Shown: positions 1 to 7,299 of the stretch, one piece after another | Numbering within the stretch: position 1 is the stretch's first letter | Layout: the number at the start of each line of letters is the position of its first letter | NCBI RefSeq assembly: GCF_032193765.1 | Contig: NZ_JAVBIJ010000001.1 | Location: forward strand, 1,178,001-1,242,000 | From: Rhodoferax potami | GTDB taxonomy: Bacteria; Pseudomonadota; Gammaproteobacteria; Burkholderiales; Burkholderiaceae_C | Length of the DNA: 64,000 nt | Direction of reading: 5' to 3' | Translations under genes and position numbers: made by a program | The notes under the pieces: model-generated | The model's input: the letters and a program-made list of their open reading frames with translations, nothing else | The model's database searches: none | What the model was told of the DNA's origin: nothing

Positions 1-1
1 C

Positions 2-223
2 TGTGTGTTTGCGCACCGCTCGGGCGAGCGGGGCCATGAATTCATGTTGCAGCACCTGGGCGTGCAGGCTTTGCTCGACCTGGGCTTGCGCTTGGGCGAA
101 GGCTCGGGCGCGGCACTGGCTTGGCCGCTACTGCAGTCAGCCTGCACGGTTCTGCGCGACATGGCGAGTTTTGCGTCAGCCGGCGTGTCTGAAAAGTCAG
201 ACGCCTCGGTAGCGGTGGGTTGA
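2..223 (+). CDS. cobT: Nicotinate-nucleotide--dimethylbenzimidazole phosphoribosyltransferase, C-terminal end (partial)
   Basis: Only the last ~73 residues are in the window; the gene begins upstream. The fragment carries the typical CobT tail, with [14 protein letters not shown] followed by [20 protein letters not shown], which in this family forms part of the nicotinate mononucleotide/dimethylbenzimidazole site. CobT makes alpha-ribazole-5'-phosphate for the lower ligand of cobalamin. It is followed after 18 bp by cobS and then by an alpha-ribazole phosphatase, so three consecutive nucleotide-loop steps are encoded together. Assignment rests on these motifs and on the context; the substrate itself cannot be read from the fragment. 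Confidence 0.85.
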   Translation, partial: CVFAHRSGERGHEFMLQHLGVQALLDLGLRLGEGSGAALAWPLLQSACTVLRDMASFASAGVSEKSDASVAVG

Positions 224-241
224 GCCCGGCGCGCGGTAGCC

Positions 242-1114
242 ATGCGTAGCTTCATCCGCCACTACCTGCTGGCCCTGCAGTTTTTCAGCCGCGTGCCGGT
301 GACTGGCCGCTTGGCTGACTGGGTGGGCTTCAGCCCGGCCATGCTGCGCGCCAGTGCGGCGCACTTTCCCGGCGTGGGCTGGCTGGTAGGCGGCGTGGTG
401 GCGCTGCTGACGTGGGGCTTGTTGGCGCTGTTGCCCGCAGGCCCTTTTGCCCCCTTAGTGGCTGCCACCTTGGGCACTGCCCTGAGCGTGGTGATGACTG
501 GTGCCTTCCACGAGGACGGCTTGGCTGATGTGGCTGATGGCTTAGGTGGTAGCTACAACCGCGAGCGGGCGCTGGAGATCATGAAGGACTCGCGCGTGGG
601 TGCCTTCGGGGCGATTGCGGTCATGATGGCACTGCTGTGCAAAGTGGCCTTGTTGACCATGCTGGGTTCGCTCAGCATGGGCTTGATGGTGGCAGGCGTG
701 TTTGCTGCGCATGTGGTGTCGCGCACCTGGCCGCTGCTCACCATCCGGCTGCTGCCGCATGTGGGGGATAGTGCAGTCTCCAAGTCCAAACCGCTGGCGG
801 CGCAGATCAGTCTGCCCGCCTTGGGGGTGGCCCATTTATGGTGTTTTATGGCTCTAGCTCTCGTAGGGTTTGCGCCTGATGCTATGCATTTGGTAGCAAA
901 AAATGTGTCATCCTCAATCAACCTGTGGCCTCTCTGGGGCTTGGCGACTGGATTCAGCATGTTGGCGTGGGCCTGGATGCACCGCTGGTTTGCCAAGCGT
1001 TTGCAAGGCTTCACCGGCGACTGCCTTGGCGCAGCGCAGCAGGTCAGTGAAATTGCGTTTTACCTGGGTCTGGCGCTGGCTTGGGGGTTGTGGCCCGCGG
1101 GTGCCACGCCATGA
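242..1114 (+). CDS. cobS: Adenosylcobinamide-GDP ribazoletransferase (cobalamin synthase)
   Basis: The 290-residue integral membrane enzyme joins adenosylcobinamide-GDP and alpha-ribazole (or its phosphate), the last assembly step of cobalamin. The family signature FHEDGLADVADG is at residues 89-100, followed by an R-x5-MKDSRVGAFG stretch, and several hydrophobic segments run through the protein. Residues about 204-221 (ALALVGFAPDAMHLVAKN) are encoded by a copy of the dispersed palindromic repeat, in frame, between two membrane segments; that piece is not expected from the family. The stop overlaps the start of the next gene as ATGA, indicating translational coupling with cobC. Confidence 0.92.
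   Translation: MRSFIRHYLLALQFFSRVPVTGRLADWVGFSPAMLRASAAHFPGVGWLVGGVVALLTWGLLALLPAGPFAPLVAATLGTALSVVMTGAFHEDGLADVADGLGGSYNRERALEIMKDSRVGAFGAIAVMMALLCKVALLTMLGSLSMGLMVAGVFAAHVVSRTWPLLTIRLLPHVGDSAVSKSKPLAAQISLPALGVAHLWCFMALALVGFAPDAMHLVAKNVSSSINLWPLWGLATGFSMLAWAWMHRWFAKRLQGFTGDCLGAAQQVSEIAFYLGLALAWGLWPAGATP
850..903 (-). repeat. Dispersed palindromic repeat, copy 1 (inside cobS)
   Basis: This copy runs opposite to most others in the window. It contains GGCTCTAGC, then GTTTGCGC, then GATGCTAT, then TTTGGTAGCAAAAA, in the same order as the reverse complement of the copies at 9637, 40888 and 42497. It lies in frame within cobS and reads in the same frame as the prmB and nitrilase copies (GCG codon aligned). 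Confidence 0.7.
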
Positions 1115-1659
1115 GCTTGTGGATCGTGCGCCATGCTGTGCCCCTGATTGCGCCCGGTAGCTGCTATGGCCAACTAGACATTCCGGCCGATGCGGCGCTC
1201 ACCGAGTCTGCGGCCCTTGCAGCGGCCCAAGTGCTGCCCATGAGTGCCCGCCTGCGCTATTCTCCGCTACAAAGATGTGAGCGCCTCATGCAAGCGCTGT
1301 GTGCGCTGCGGCCTGATTTGGCTCTTGATTGCCAGCCGGATGCGCGGCTCATGGAAATGGGCTTTGGCACCCACGAGGGCACGCTGTGGGCAGATATCTC
1401 CGCGCAGCAGATGGCAGCCTGGACCGATGATTTTGCGCACCACGCATTTGGCGGCGGTGAAACGGTGGCCGGGTTTATGGCGCGGGTAGCTGACGCCTGG
1501 GGCGCTTATCGCAGTAACACCGGGGATCACGAGGTGTGGATCAGCCATGCGGGTGTGGCCCGGGCTGCGCAGTTGCTGAGCGAGGGCCGACGCACGATCG
1601 CGCACGCCTCCGAGTGGCCGGTGGCCGGCCCGGCATTTGGCGAGTGGGTCTGTCTTTAA
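1111..1659 (+). CDS. cobC: Alpha-ribazole phosphatase, histidine phosphatase superfamily
   Basis: A 182-residue phosphoglycerate-mutase-like enzyme expected to dephosphorylate alpha-ribazole-5'-phosphate in the lower-ligand branch of cobalamin synthesis. The N-terminal catalytic histidine is in LWIVRHAVP, the downstream R-x5-E is in MEMGFGTHEG, and the second histidine is in WISHAGVARA. The ATG at 1111 is preferred over an upstream TTG because it gives the ATGA overlap with cobS and places the RH motif close to the N terminus, as in the family. The specific substrate is inferred from its position after cobT-cobS; the fold alone would not decide it. Confidence 0.85.
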   Translation: MSLWIVRHAVPLIAPGSCYGQLDIPADAALTESAALAAAQVLPMSARLRYSPLQRCERLMQALCALRPDLALDCQPDARLMEMGFGTHEGTLWADISAQQMAAWTDDFAHHAFGGGETVAGFMARVADAWGAYRSNTGDHEVWISHAGVARAAQLLSEGRRTIAHASEWPVAGPAFGEWVCL

Positions 1660-1721
1660 CCAACGTTCACGGGCTTGTGTCACACTGCCACCGGTTTTTC
1701 AATTCACTCTAGGAGATGGGG

Positions 1722-2168
1722 ATGGGACTATTTGATTCCGTACTGAGCGCCGTGGCGCAAAACGGTGGCTCCGGCGGCCTGCAAGACATCATGGGAATGG
1801 TGCAAGGCAACCCGCAGCTCATGCAGTTGGCCAGCCAGTTGCTTGCAAATGATGGCAGCCTTGGCGGTTTGCAGGGTTTGGTCAGCAAATTCCAGGAAGC
1901 GGGCCTCGGCGATGTGGTGGCCTCGTGGATTGGCAGCGGTGCCAACCAGCCGGTCTCTGCAGACCAGTTGACCCAAGTGTTAGGGGGCGACGCCCTGTCT
2001 GGCTTCGCGCAGCAGTTGGGTTTGAATTCCGGCGATGTGGCAGGCCAGCTCTCCACCATGCTGCCCGGCTTGGTGGACAAGCTCACACCCGGAGGCACAT
2101 TGCCAACCGGAGGCCTGGGCAACGCGGGTGATTTGCTGGGCTCTTTGGGCGCACTGCTCAAGGGCTGA
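1722..2168 (+). CDS. YidB-like protein (DUF937)
   Basis: A 148-residue glycine- and leucine-rich protein beginning MGLFDSVLSAV, with the family's alternating Gly-Gly and short helix pattern (GGSGGLQDIMGMV, LGGLQGLVSKFQEAGLGDVV) and a typical LTQVLGGDALSGFAQQLG segment. Members have no established function. The ATG at 1722 is chosen because AGGAG at 1711-1715 lies 6 bases upstream, while the in-frame ATG at 1716 directly abuts that site. It is monocistronic and closed by a strong terminator just downstream. Confidence 0.8.
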   Translation: MGLFDSVLSAVAQNGGSGGLQDIMGMVQGNPQLMQLASQLLANDGSLGGLQGLVSKFQEAGLGDVVASWIGSGANQPVSADQLTQVLGGDALSGFAQQLGLNSGDVAGQLSTMLPGLVDKLTPGGTLPTGGLGNAGDLLGSLGALLKG

Positions 2169-2190
2169 TTCGCAGCAACACAAGAAAAAA

Positions 2191-2215
2191 GGCTCCCTGT
2201 TGGGGAGCCTTTTTT
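2191..2215. terminator. Bidirectional rho-independent terminator
   Basis: A perfect 7-bp stem, GGCTCCC/GGGAGCC with loop TGTT, is flanked by six A on the left and six T on the right. It can therefore end the YidB-like gene on the plus strand and the convergent HDOD gene on the minus strand. Confidence 0.9.
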
Positions 2216-2244
2216 GTGGGCGGTAGCCGCCTCGCGCAGATGTC

Positions 2245-3114
2245 TCAGTGAAGCAGAGCCGAGATATCGCTGAACTGCTCGGGGTCCGGCGCGGTGTCGA
2301 TGAGTTGTTGGGCGTCCAGTCCCAGAAAGTTCATGACATCTTGTGGCGAGGCTGCGATGGCCGCCTGCACCTCCGCCAGCGTTTTGCTTTGGTCGGCCCA
2401 CAACGCGCCCAAGTGCACTACGGCACAGAGTTTCGACGGGGCCGCCGCAGCCAATGGGGCAGCGCAATGGGTCAGGGCGTGCACCACCTCGTCGGGGAAG
2501 TCCCAGCGACGGGCGATTTCGCCAGTGATTTCACCTTCGTGGTGCCCGACCAAGCGCTGTTCGCGGGCCCAACGCTCACCGGGCTCGCAAGGTTTGGCTT
2601 CTAAATCAGCGATCACCGCTGGGGTGTGCAAAGCCACCAGGAGCTCGCCGAGCCGCAACATGGTCGCAGTCAGCCAGGCTTGCTGCTCGTCCAGCTTGAG
2701 TTGATGGGCCAAAAATTTGGAGTACCCCGCGCTCACCATGCTGTAGCGCCAGAATTCCAGCCGGTTAATGCCATCCGGCAACTTGAAAACCTGCGACATG
2801 CAAATGCCCAATGCGCGCGCCCGGATCTGCGCCATGCCAACCACGCTGACCGCGTTGTCGAGGGTGGTCACGCTGCGGGACAGGCCGAACAGCGCACTAT
2901 TCGCCATGCGCAGCAGGGTAGTGGTGAGTGCAGGGTCTTTGGCGATGATGTCACGCACGGTGACCACATCGGCATCGTCGTCGGTGAGGGTGCGGATCAG
3001 CGCTTGCGCGACCTCCGGCATCACCGGAAGTTTGACCGCTTGGATAAAGGTGTTGATGTCCGCCATGAAAGCTTTTTGTAGTGGGCTGCCCTCCGCGAGG
3101 GAATCGCGGTTCAC
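2245..3114 (-). CDS. HDOD domain signalling protein (paralogue 1)
   Basis: A 289-residue protein made almost entirely of an HDOD domain, an HD-related fold lacking the metal-binding histidine/aspartate pairs. Recognisable are VMPEVAQALIRTLTDDDADV, DPALTTTLLRMANSALFG and TLDNAVSVVGMAQIRALA-like text. The GTG at 3114 overlaps the nth stop as GTGA, the same coupling seen at the nth start, so it is the preferred start. An ATG at 3066 (MADINTFIQ) would match the paralogue's N terminus better but lacks a clear ribosome binding site. HDOD proteins generally act in signal transduction; the partner is unknown here. Confidence 0.85.
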   Translation of the reverse strand: MNRDSLAEGSPLQKAFMADINTFIQAVKLPVMPEVAQALIRTLTDDDADVVTVRDIIAKDPALTTTLLRMANSALFGLSRSVTTLDNAVSVVGMAQIRARALGICMSQVFKLPDGINRLEFWRYSMVSAGYSKFLAHQLKLDEQQAWLTATMLRLGELLVALHTPAVIADLEAKPCEPGERWAREQRLVGHHEGEITGEIARRWDFPDEVVHALTHCAAPLAAAAPSKLCAVVHLGALWADQSKTLAEVQAAIAASPQDVMNFLGLDAQQLIDTAPDPEQFSDISALLH

Positions 3115-3740
3115 CCCTTCAGTTTATATCCGCAATACGCATGAACGGAGCATGACTGGCATAAAGGTTTGCGTGCTTGGCACACGTAGCGGCCGTGCAA
3201 AATCAGCCAGTGGTGCGCATCGACCAAATAGCGGGCCGGAATACGCTTGAGGAGCTTGAGCTCGACTGCCAAAGGCATTTTGCCCGGTGCAAGGCCAGTG
3301 CGGTTGCCGAGCCGGAACAAATGGGTGTCAACCGCCATGGTGGGTTGCCCGAATGCCACGTTGAGCACCACATTGGCCGTTTTTCGGCCCACGCCGGGCA
3401 GGGCTTCCAGTGACTCGCGGTCGGCAGGCACCTCGCCGCCATGTTGTTCGACCAACATGCGGCAGGCCTCCATCAGGTGTTTGGCTTTGCTGCGGAACAG
3501 GCCTATCGTTTTGATGTGGTCTTCAAGACCCGCAATACCCAGATCGATTATTTTCTGGGGTGTGTTGGCCAAGGCAAAGAGCCGTCGGGTGGCCTTGTTC
3601 ACCCCCACATCCGTGGCCTGCGCCGACAAAAGAACAGCTGCCAACAACTCAAACACCGAACTGAACTCCAGTTCAGTCTGGGGGTGAGGGTTGGCAGCTT
3701 GTAGCGTGGAAAAAAATTGTTCGATCTGGGCAGGTTTCAC
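3111..3740 (-). CDS. nth: Endonuclease III (DNA glycosylase/AP lyase)
   Basis: A 209-residue base-excision repair enzyme removing oxidised pyrimidines, about the length of E. coli Nth. It has the helix-hairpin-helix LPGVGRKTANVVL with the catalytic lysine, the catalytic aspartate in MAVDTHLFR, and the 4Fe-4S ligands spaced C-x6-C-x2-C-x5-C in the C-terminal CQARKPLCQSCSVHAYC. The GTG at 3740 is chosen: it overlaps the upstream HDOD stop as GTGA and starts the protein where the family starts. The gene sits between two HDOD paralogues, apparently translationally coupled to both, which is unusual. Confidence 0.95.
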   Translation of the reverse strand: MKPAQIEQFFSTLQAANPHPQTELEFSSVFELLAAVLLSAQATDVGVNKATRRLFALANTPQKIIDLGIAGLEDHIKTIGLFRSKAKHLMEACRMLVEQHGGEVPADRESLEALPGVGRKTANVVLNVAFGQPTMAVDTHLFRLGNRTGLAPGKMPLAVELKLLKRIPARYLVDAHHWLILHGRYVCQARKPLCQSCSVHAYCGYKLKG

Positions 3741-4543
3741 AGACTGGTCACATTGATGAAGTTTTCTTGCGCCGGGAATTTGGCGTGCAGCCATTCATTG
3801 TCCAGCATCAAGGCAGTGACCACCTCGGGCGGCAGTGTGTCGATGACTTCCGGGCCGTTGTGGTCGGTCTCGGCCATCAAGCCCGCGAGGTGCACCACGC
3901 CCGCCAGTCGTGAGAAACCATTGGGGGTGACCGGGTCGGCAGACTGGGCCAGCGCCTGAACAATCTGGGGCGGGAAATTCCAGCGCCGTGCCAACTCCGA
4001 GGTGATCTGGCCTTCGGTAAAGCCGACCAGGCGGGCCTCGCGTTGCCAGCGTACACCGGGGATATGCGGGAGTTTTTCGATCTCTTGCAACACTGCGGGC
4101 TCCGCCTGCACGATGAGCAGCTCGCCCAAGCGCAGCATCATGCCGGTCAACCAGGCTTCCTGGCCGTCCATGCCCAGGCCCACGGCCAGCCACTGGGAGT
4201 AACCGGCGCACGCCATGCTGGTGCGCCAGAATTCTTTGCGGTCCAAGCCTTCGATGATCGGAAACGACTCAGAAAGGCAGGCGCCCAGCGCTAAAGTACG
4301 GACTTTCTGCATACCGACCATGGTGATGGCGTCGTCCAGCGAGGAGACGCCGCGCGGCAGGCCAAACTGGGCACAATTGGCCAGTCGCAGAAGTTTGGCC
4401 GAGAGTGCCGGATCCTGGCTGATCAGGTCGCGGATCTCCGGTATCCCCACATCGTCGTCATTGAGTGACTGAATGAGGGCGTGTGCAACCTCAGACATCG
4501 AAGGTAATTTGACGGATTCAAAAAAGGCTGCAAGCTGCGTCAT
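3737..4543 (-). CDS. HDOD domain signalling protein (paralogue 2)
   Basis: A 268-residue single-domain HDOD protein clearly related to the gene at 2245-3114: both begin with a short helix then VKLPxMxEVAxALIxxLxDDD, followed by DPALxxxLLRxANxAxFGLxR and a TxxDAxxxVGMxxxRxxALG segment. The ATG at 4543 has AGGAG 5 bases upstream, so an N-terminal extension to 4585 is rejected. It is the first gene of a three-gene minus-strand unit with nth and the second HDOD gene, and it diverges from the aminotransferase at 4666 across an AT-rich gap. Confidence 0.87.
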   Translation of the reverse strand: MTQLAAFFESVKLPSMSEVAHALIQSLNDDDVGIPEIRDLISQDPALSAKLLRLANCAQFGLPRGVSSLDDAITMVGMQKVRTLALGACLSESFPIIEGLDRKEFWRTSMACAGYSQWLAVGLGMDGQEAWLTGMMLRLGELLIVQAEPAVLQEIEKLPHIPGVRWQREARLVGFTEGQITSELARRWNFPPQIVQALAQSADPVTPNGFSRLAGVVHLAGLMAETDHNGPEVIDTLPPEVVTALMLDNEWLHAKFPAQENFINVTSL

Positions 4544-4665
4544 GGTGGCTCCTGAAATGAATAAATGACCGGGACACAGACACAATCTACCTGTTTTCTG
4601 GTGGTTTGAAAATCTGGTTTCTTGCTAATTTTTAATAATTTTTTGTTTGAAATGTGAATTTAAAT
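4544..4665. promoter_or_regulatory. AT-rich divergent intergenic region
   Basis: This gap separates the HDOD gene (minus) from the aminotransferase (plus) and contains an AT-rich stretch around 4600-4665 that stands out from the GC-rich surroundings. TTGCTA near 4622 and TAATAAT about 10 bases later suggest promoter-like sequence, but no well-spaced -35/-10 pair is convincing. It most likely holds promoters for both directions. Confidence 0.35.
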
Positions 4666-5853
4666 ATGCTATTCGCTGATCGCCTGAACAATGTCGAAAC
4701 GTCTGCCATTCGCGAGCTTTTCAAGCTTTTGGGCAAGCCCGGCATCATCAGTTTTGCCGGTGGCTTTCCGGATCCGGCCCTGTTCGATGTGGAAGGCATT
4801 CGCGAGTCCACCGACGCGGTATTGAAAAACAACCCCGGCCCGGTTTTGCAATACGGTGCCACTGAAGGCTACCAACCGCTGCGCGAAGGCATCAGCCTGC
4901 ACATGGCCGGCAAAGGCGCCACCGTTGCGCCGGATGGCCTGATCGTCACCACCGGTAGCCAGCAAGCGCTGGACCTGATCGGCAAGACCATGATTTCCCC
5001 CGGCGACAAGGTCATCATGGAGGCGCCAACGTTTCTGGCCACGATCCAATGTTTCAGGCTCTACGGCGCGCAGGTGATCGGTGCTCCGATCGATGCCCAT
5101 GGGGTGGATGTCGACAAGCTCGAAGCCCTGATCGAGGAACACAAGCCCAAGCTGGTGTACTTGATTCCGTCTTTCGGCAACCCGAGTGGCGCCATGCTGA
5201 GCCTGGAGCGCCGCAAACGCATTCTCGAAATCGCGGCTCGCACCCAAACCCTGGTGGTGGAAGACGACCCCTATGGCGAATTGTTCTTCGACCAGGCGCC
5301 CCCGCCCAGCCTGTTGGCCTTGAGTGACTCGGTCCCCGGCAGCCGCGAGTGGCTGGCGCATTGCGGCTCGTTCAGCAAGGTGCTGAGCCCGGGTCTACGG
5401 GTGGGCTGGTTGATTGCGCCGCCGGCTTTGTTGGGCCGCGCCACCATGTGCAAACAATTCAGCGACGCGCACACCAGCAACCTGACCCAGGCCACCGCCG
5501 CCCATTACCTGACGCTCAACCGCCTGCCGACCGCGCTGGCTGCTGTGCGAGCCACCTACGCCGAGCGCGCCCGCGTGATGGCAGCCCGCCTGCAAGCCGA
5601 GTTGGGCGATGCGATTGCTTTCGATGCGCCACAAGGCGGCATGTTTTTCTGGGCGCGGCTGACCGGAGCCAACAGCAAGCCGACCCACGCAGGCGACTTT
5701 GCCAAACGGGCGATCGACAAGCTGGTGGCTTTTGTACCCGGGGCCCCGTTTTATGCCCATGACCCGGATATGACGACGCTGCGCTTGAGCTTTGCCACAG
5801 CTGATGTTGCCAAGATTGAAGAGGGTATTGCCCGCTTGGGCCAGGCGCTGTAA
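4666..5853 (+). CDS. PLP-dependent aminotransferase, class I/II (2-aminoadipate aminotransferase-like)
   Basis: A 395-residue fold-type I aminotransferase. It shows the N-terminal ISFAGGFPDPALFDVEG segment, the PLP-stacking region TTGSQQALDLIGK, the cofactor-binding aspartate in VVEDDPYGEL, and the Schiff-base lysine in CGSFSKVLSPGLRVGW. This pattern matches the MocR-related branch that includes LysN/2-aminoadipate and aromatic aminotransferases, but without the GntR DNA-binding domain. Exact amino donor cannot be read. The ATG at 4666 is used; a GTG at 4654 is in frame four codons upstream and neither has a good ribosome binding site. Confidence 0.85.
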   Translation: MLFADRLNNVETSAIRELFKLLGKPGIISFAGGFPDPALFDVEGIRESTDAVLKNNPGPVLQYGATEGYQPLREGISLHMAGKGATVAPDGLIVTTGSQQALDLIGKTMISPGDKVIMEAPTFLATIQCFRLYGAQVIGAPIDAHGVDVDKLEALIEEHKPKLVYLIPSFGNPSGAMLSLERRKRILEIAARTQTLVVEDDPYGELFFDQAPPPSLLALSDSVPGSREWLAHCGSFSKVLSPGLRVGWLIAPPALLGRATMCKQFSDAHTSNLTQATAAHYLTLNRLPTALAAVRATYAERARVMAARLQAELGDAIAFDAPQGGMFFWARLTGANSKPTHAGDFAKRAIDKLVAFVPGAPFYAHDPDMTTLRLSFATADVAKIEEGIARLGQAL

Positions 5854-5921
5854 GACGCTTTGAGGCGCCCGGTTCACGAAGATGCTGACGCTGACGCCGC
5901 GCTGCGGTGTCAGCCGCCGGG

Positions 5922-6530
5922 TCAGTACTTGAAGAGCTTGTGGACCGCAACAACGCCGGGGTAGTCACTGAGCTGAACGCTGAGCTCCCCGCGGCTGATG
6001 ATCACGCTTTTCACCGTCTGGCGCACCCCGTTGTATTCGACCAAGTCGCCCGCCTTGAAAGTGGGTGTGTTGCTTGGCAGATAGGGCGCACCGCTATAGC
6101 GCGGGCGTCGGTAGCCCGGCATGCGACGGCCGACTTCATCAAACTCCTGGCCCCAGGTTTCGAGCGCTTTGCCCATGGCGGTTTGCATTTCCGGCGCGGT
6201 GAATGGCTTGCGCAGCTGAAACATGGCACCGAGCGTCGCCGCGCGACTGCCGAGTGCGCTGCTGAGCTCCATACTCATCAGGGCCCAACGCAGGCCGGGC
6301 AGGCGCGCTCGCAAGGTCTCCACCAGTTGAAGGCCGGTAGTTGCCTCGCGGCTGAAGCAGTCAGTGAGCACAAAGTGGGGCTCGATGTCATTGGCTAGCG
6401 CCAATGCGGACTCTGCGGAGGCTGCGGTATGGATCCAATTGGCTTCAAACCCATAACCCACGATCATTTTTCTGGCGAAAGTGTGGAGGGCGGGGCTGCT
6501 GTCAGCAACCAAAAAGCGTACGGCGGACAT
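5922..6530 (-). CDS. Orphan response-regulator-like protein with a C-terminal SH3-like extension
   Basis: A 202-residue protein. Residues about 1-125 look like a CheY-type receiver: VRFLVADSSPALHTFARKMI at the start, a likely phospho-acceptor aspartate in HFVLTDCFS near residue 57, and the conserved lysine in FQLRKPFTAPEM. The second acidic residue of the usual pair near residue 10 is Ser. The C-terminal ~50 residues (FKAGDLVEYNGVRQTVKSVI onward) look like a small beta-rich domain, not a known DNA-binding output. No histidine kinase is adjacent, so the partner is unknown. Confidence 0.7.
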   Translation of the reverse strand: MSAVRFLVADSSPALHTFARKMIVGYGFEANWIHTAASAESALALANDIEPHFVLTDCFSREATTGLQLVETLRARLPGLRWALMSMELSSALGSRAATLGAMFQLRKPFTAPEMQTAMGKALETWGQEFDEVGRRMPGYRRPRYSGAPYLPSNTPTFKAGDLVEYNGVRQTVKSVIISRGELSVQLSDYPGVVAVHKLFKY

Positions 6531-6641
6531 ACAGTCGGGGGGTAAAAAAATGCAGCGGCCTTGATTTTATGTGGCGCTGCACCATTTCTCTGGAACATCG
6601 CTGTTTCTTTCTTACCCCATTGCCCAACGCACCCATTTGCT

Positions 6642-7289
6642 ATGACCCCAACCACCCTCAAAATCGACTTTGTTTCCGATGTGTCTTGCCCCTGGTGCGC
6701 CATCGGGCTGCAATCCCTTGAAACCGCGCTACAGCGCCTTGATGGCGAAGTGGCGGTACAGATGCACTTCCAGCCTTTTGAGCTCAACCCGAACATGGTG
6801 CCCGAAGGTGAAGACATCACTGAACACTTGAGTAAAAAGTACGGTTCTACCCCCGAGCAAGCCGCCGCCGCCCGCGAGAACATCCGCGTTCGTGGCGAGG
6901 CACTGGGGTTCACCTTCAACATGGACAAGCGCGCCCGCATCTACAACACCTTTGATGCCCACCGCCTGCTGCACTGGGCTGAAGACACCGGCTTGCAAAC
7001 CGCGCTGAAAAAAGCACTGTTCAAGGCCTATTTCACCGATGGCAAAGACCCAAGTCAGCACGCGGTGCTGGTCGAAGCGGCCGAGTCGGTTGGCCTCTCC
7101 GGTGAGGAGGCCCGCGCTATTCTGGCGGGAGACGACTATGCAGACTTGGTGCGCGAGCAGGAGCAGTTTTATCTCAGCGCGGGCATCAACTCGGTGCCGG
7201 CCGTGGTCATCAATGACAAGCATTTGATCTCGGGTGGCCAGCCGCCCGAAGTGTTTGAGCAAGCCCTTCGGCAGATCGCGGCCGGCTGA
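6642..7289 (+). CDS. DsbA-family oxidoreductase (FrnE/2-hydroxychromene-2-carboxylate isomerase-like)
   Basis: A 215-residue thioredoxin-fold protein without a signal peptide, so probably cytoplasmic. The redox motif is in FVSDVSCPWCAIGL (CPWC) near the N terminus; the inserted helical domain follows, and the cis-proline region is in INSVPAVVINDKHLISGGQP near the C terminus. The start MTPTTLKIDF at 6642 is used because it precedes the first beta strand, as in FrnE proteins; upstream residues are not family-like. The stop at 7289 is 10 bp before the PhoD start, so the two may be cotranscribed. Physiological substrate is unknown. Confidence 0.88.
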   Translation: MTPTTLKIDFVSDVSCPWCAIGLQSLETALQRLDGEVAVQMHFQPFELNPNMVPEGEDITEHLSKKYGSTPEQAAAARENIRVRGEALGFTFNMDKRARIYNTFDAHRLLHWAEDTGLQTALKKALFKAYFTDGKDPSQHAVLVEAAESVGLSGEEARAILAGDDYADLVREQEQFYLSAGINSVPAVVINDKHLISGGQPPEVFEQALRQIAAG

Positions 7290-7299
7290 TCTGCGCGCT

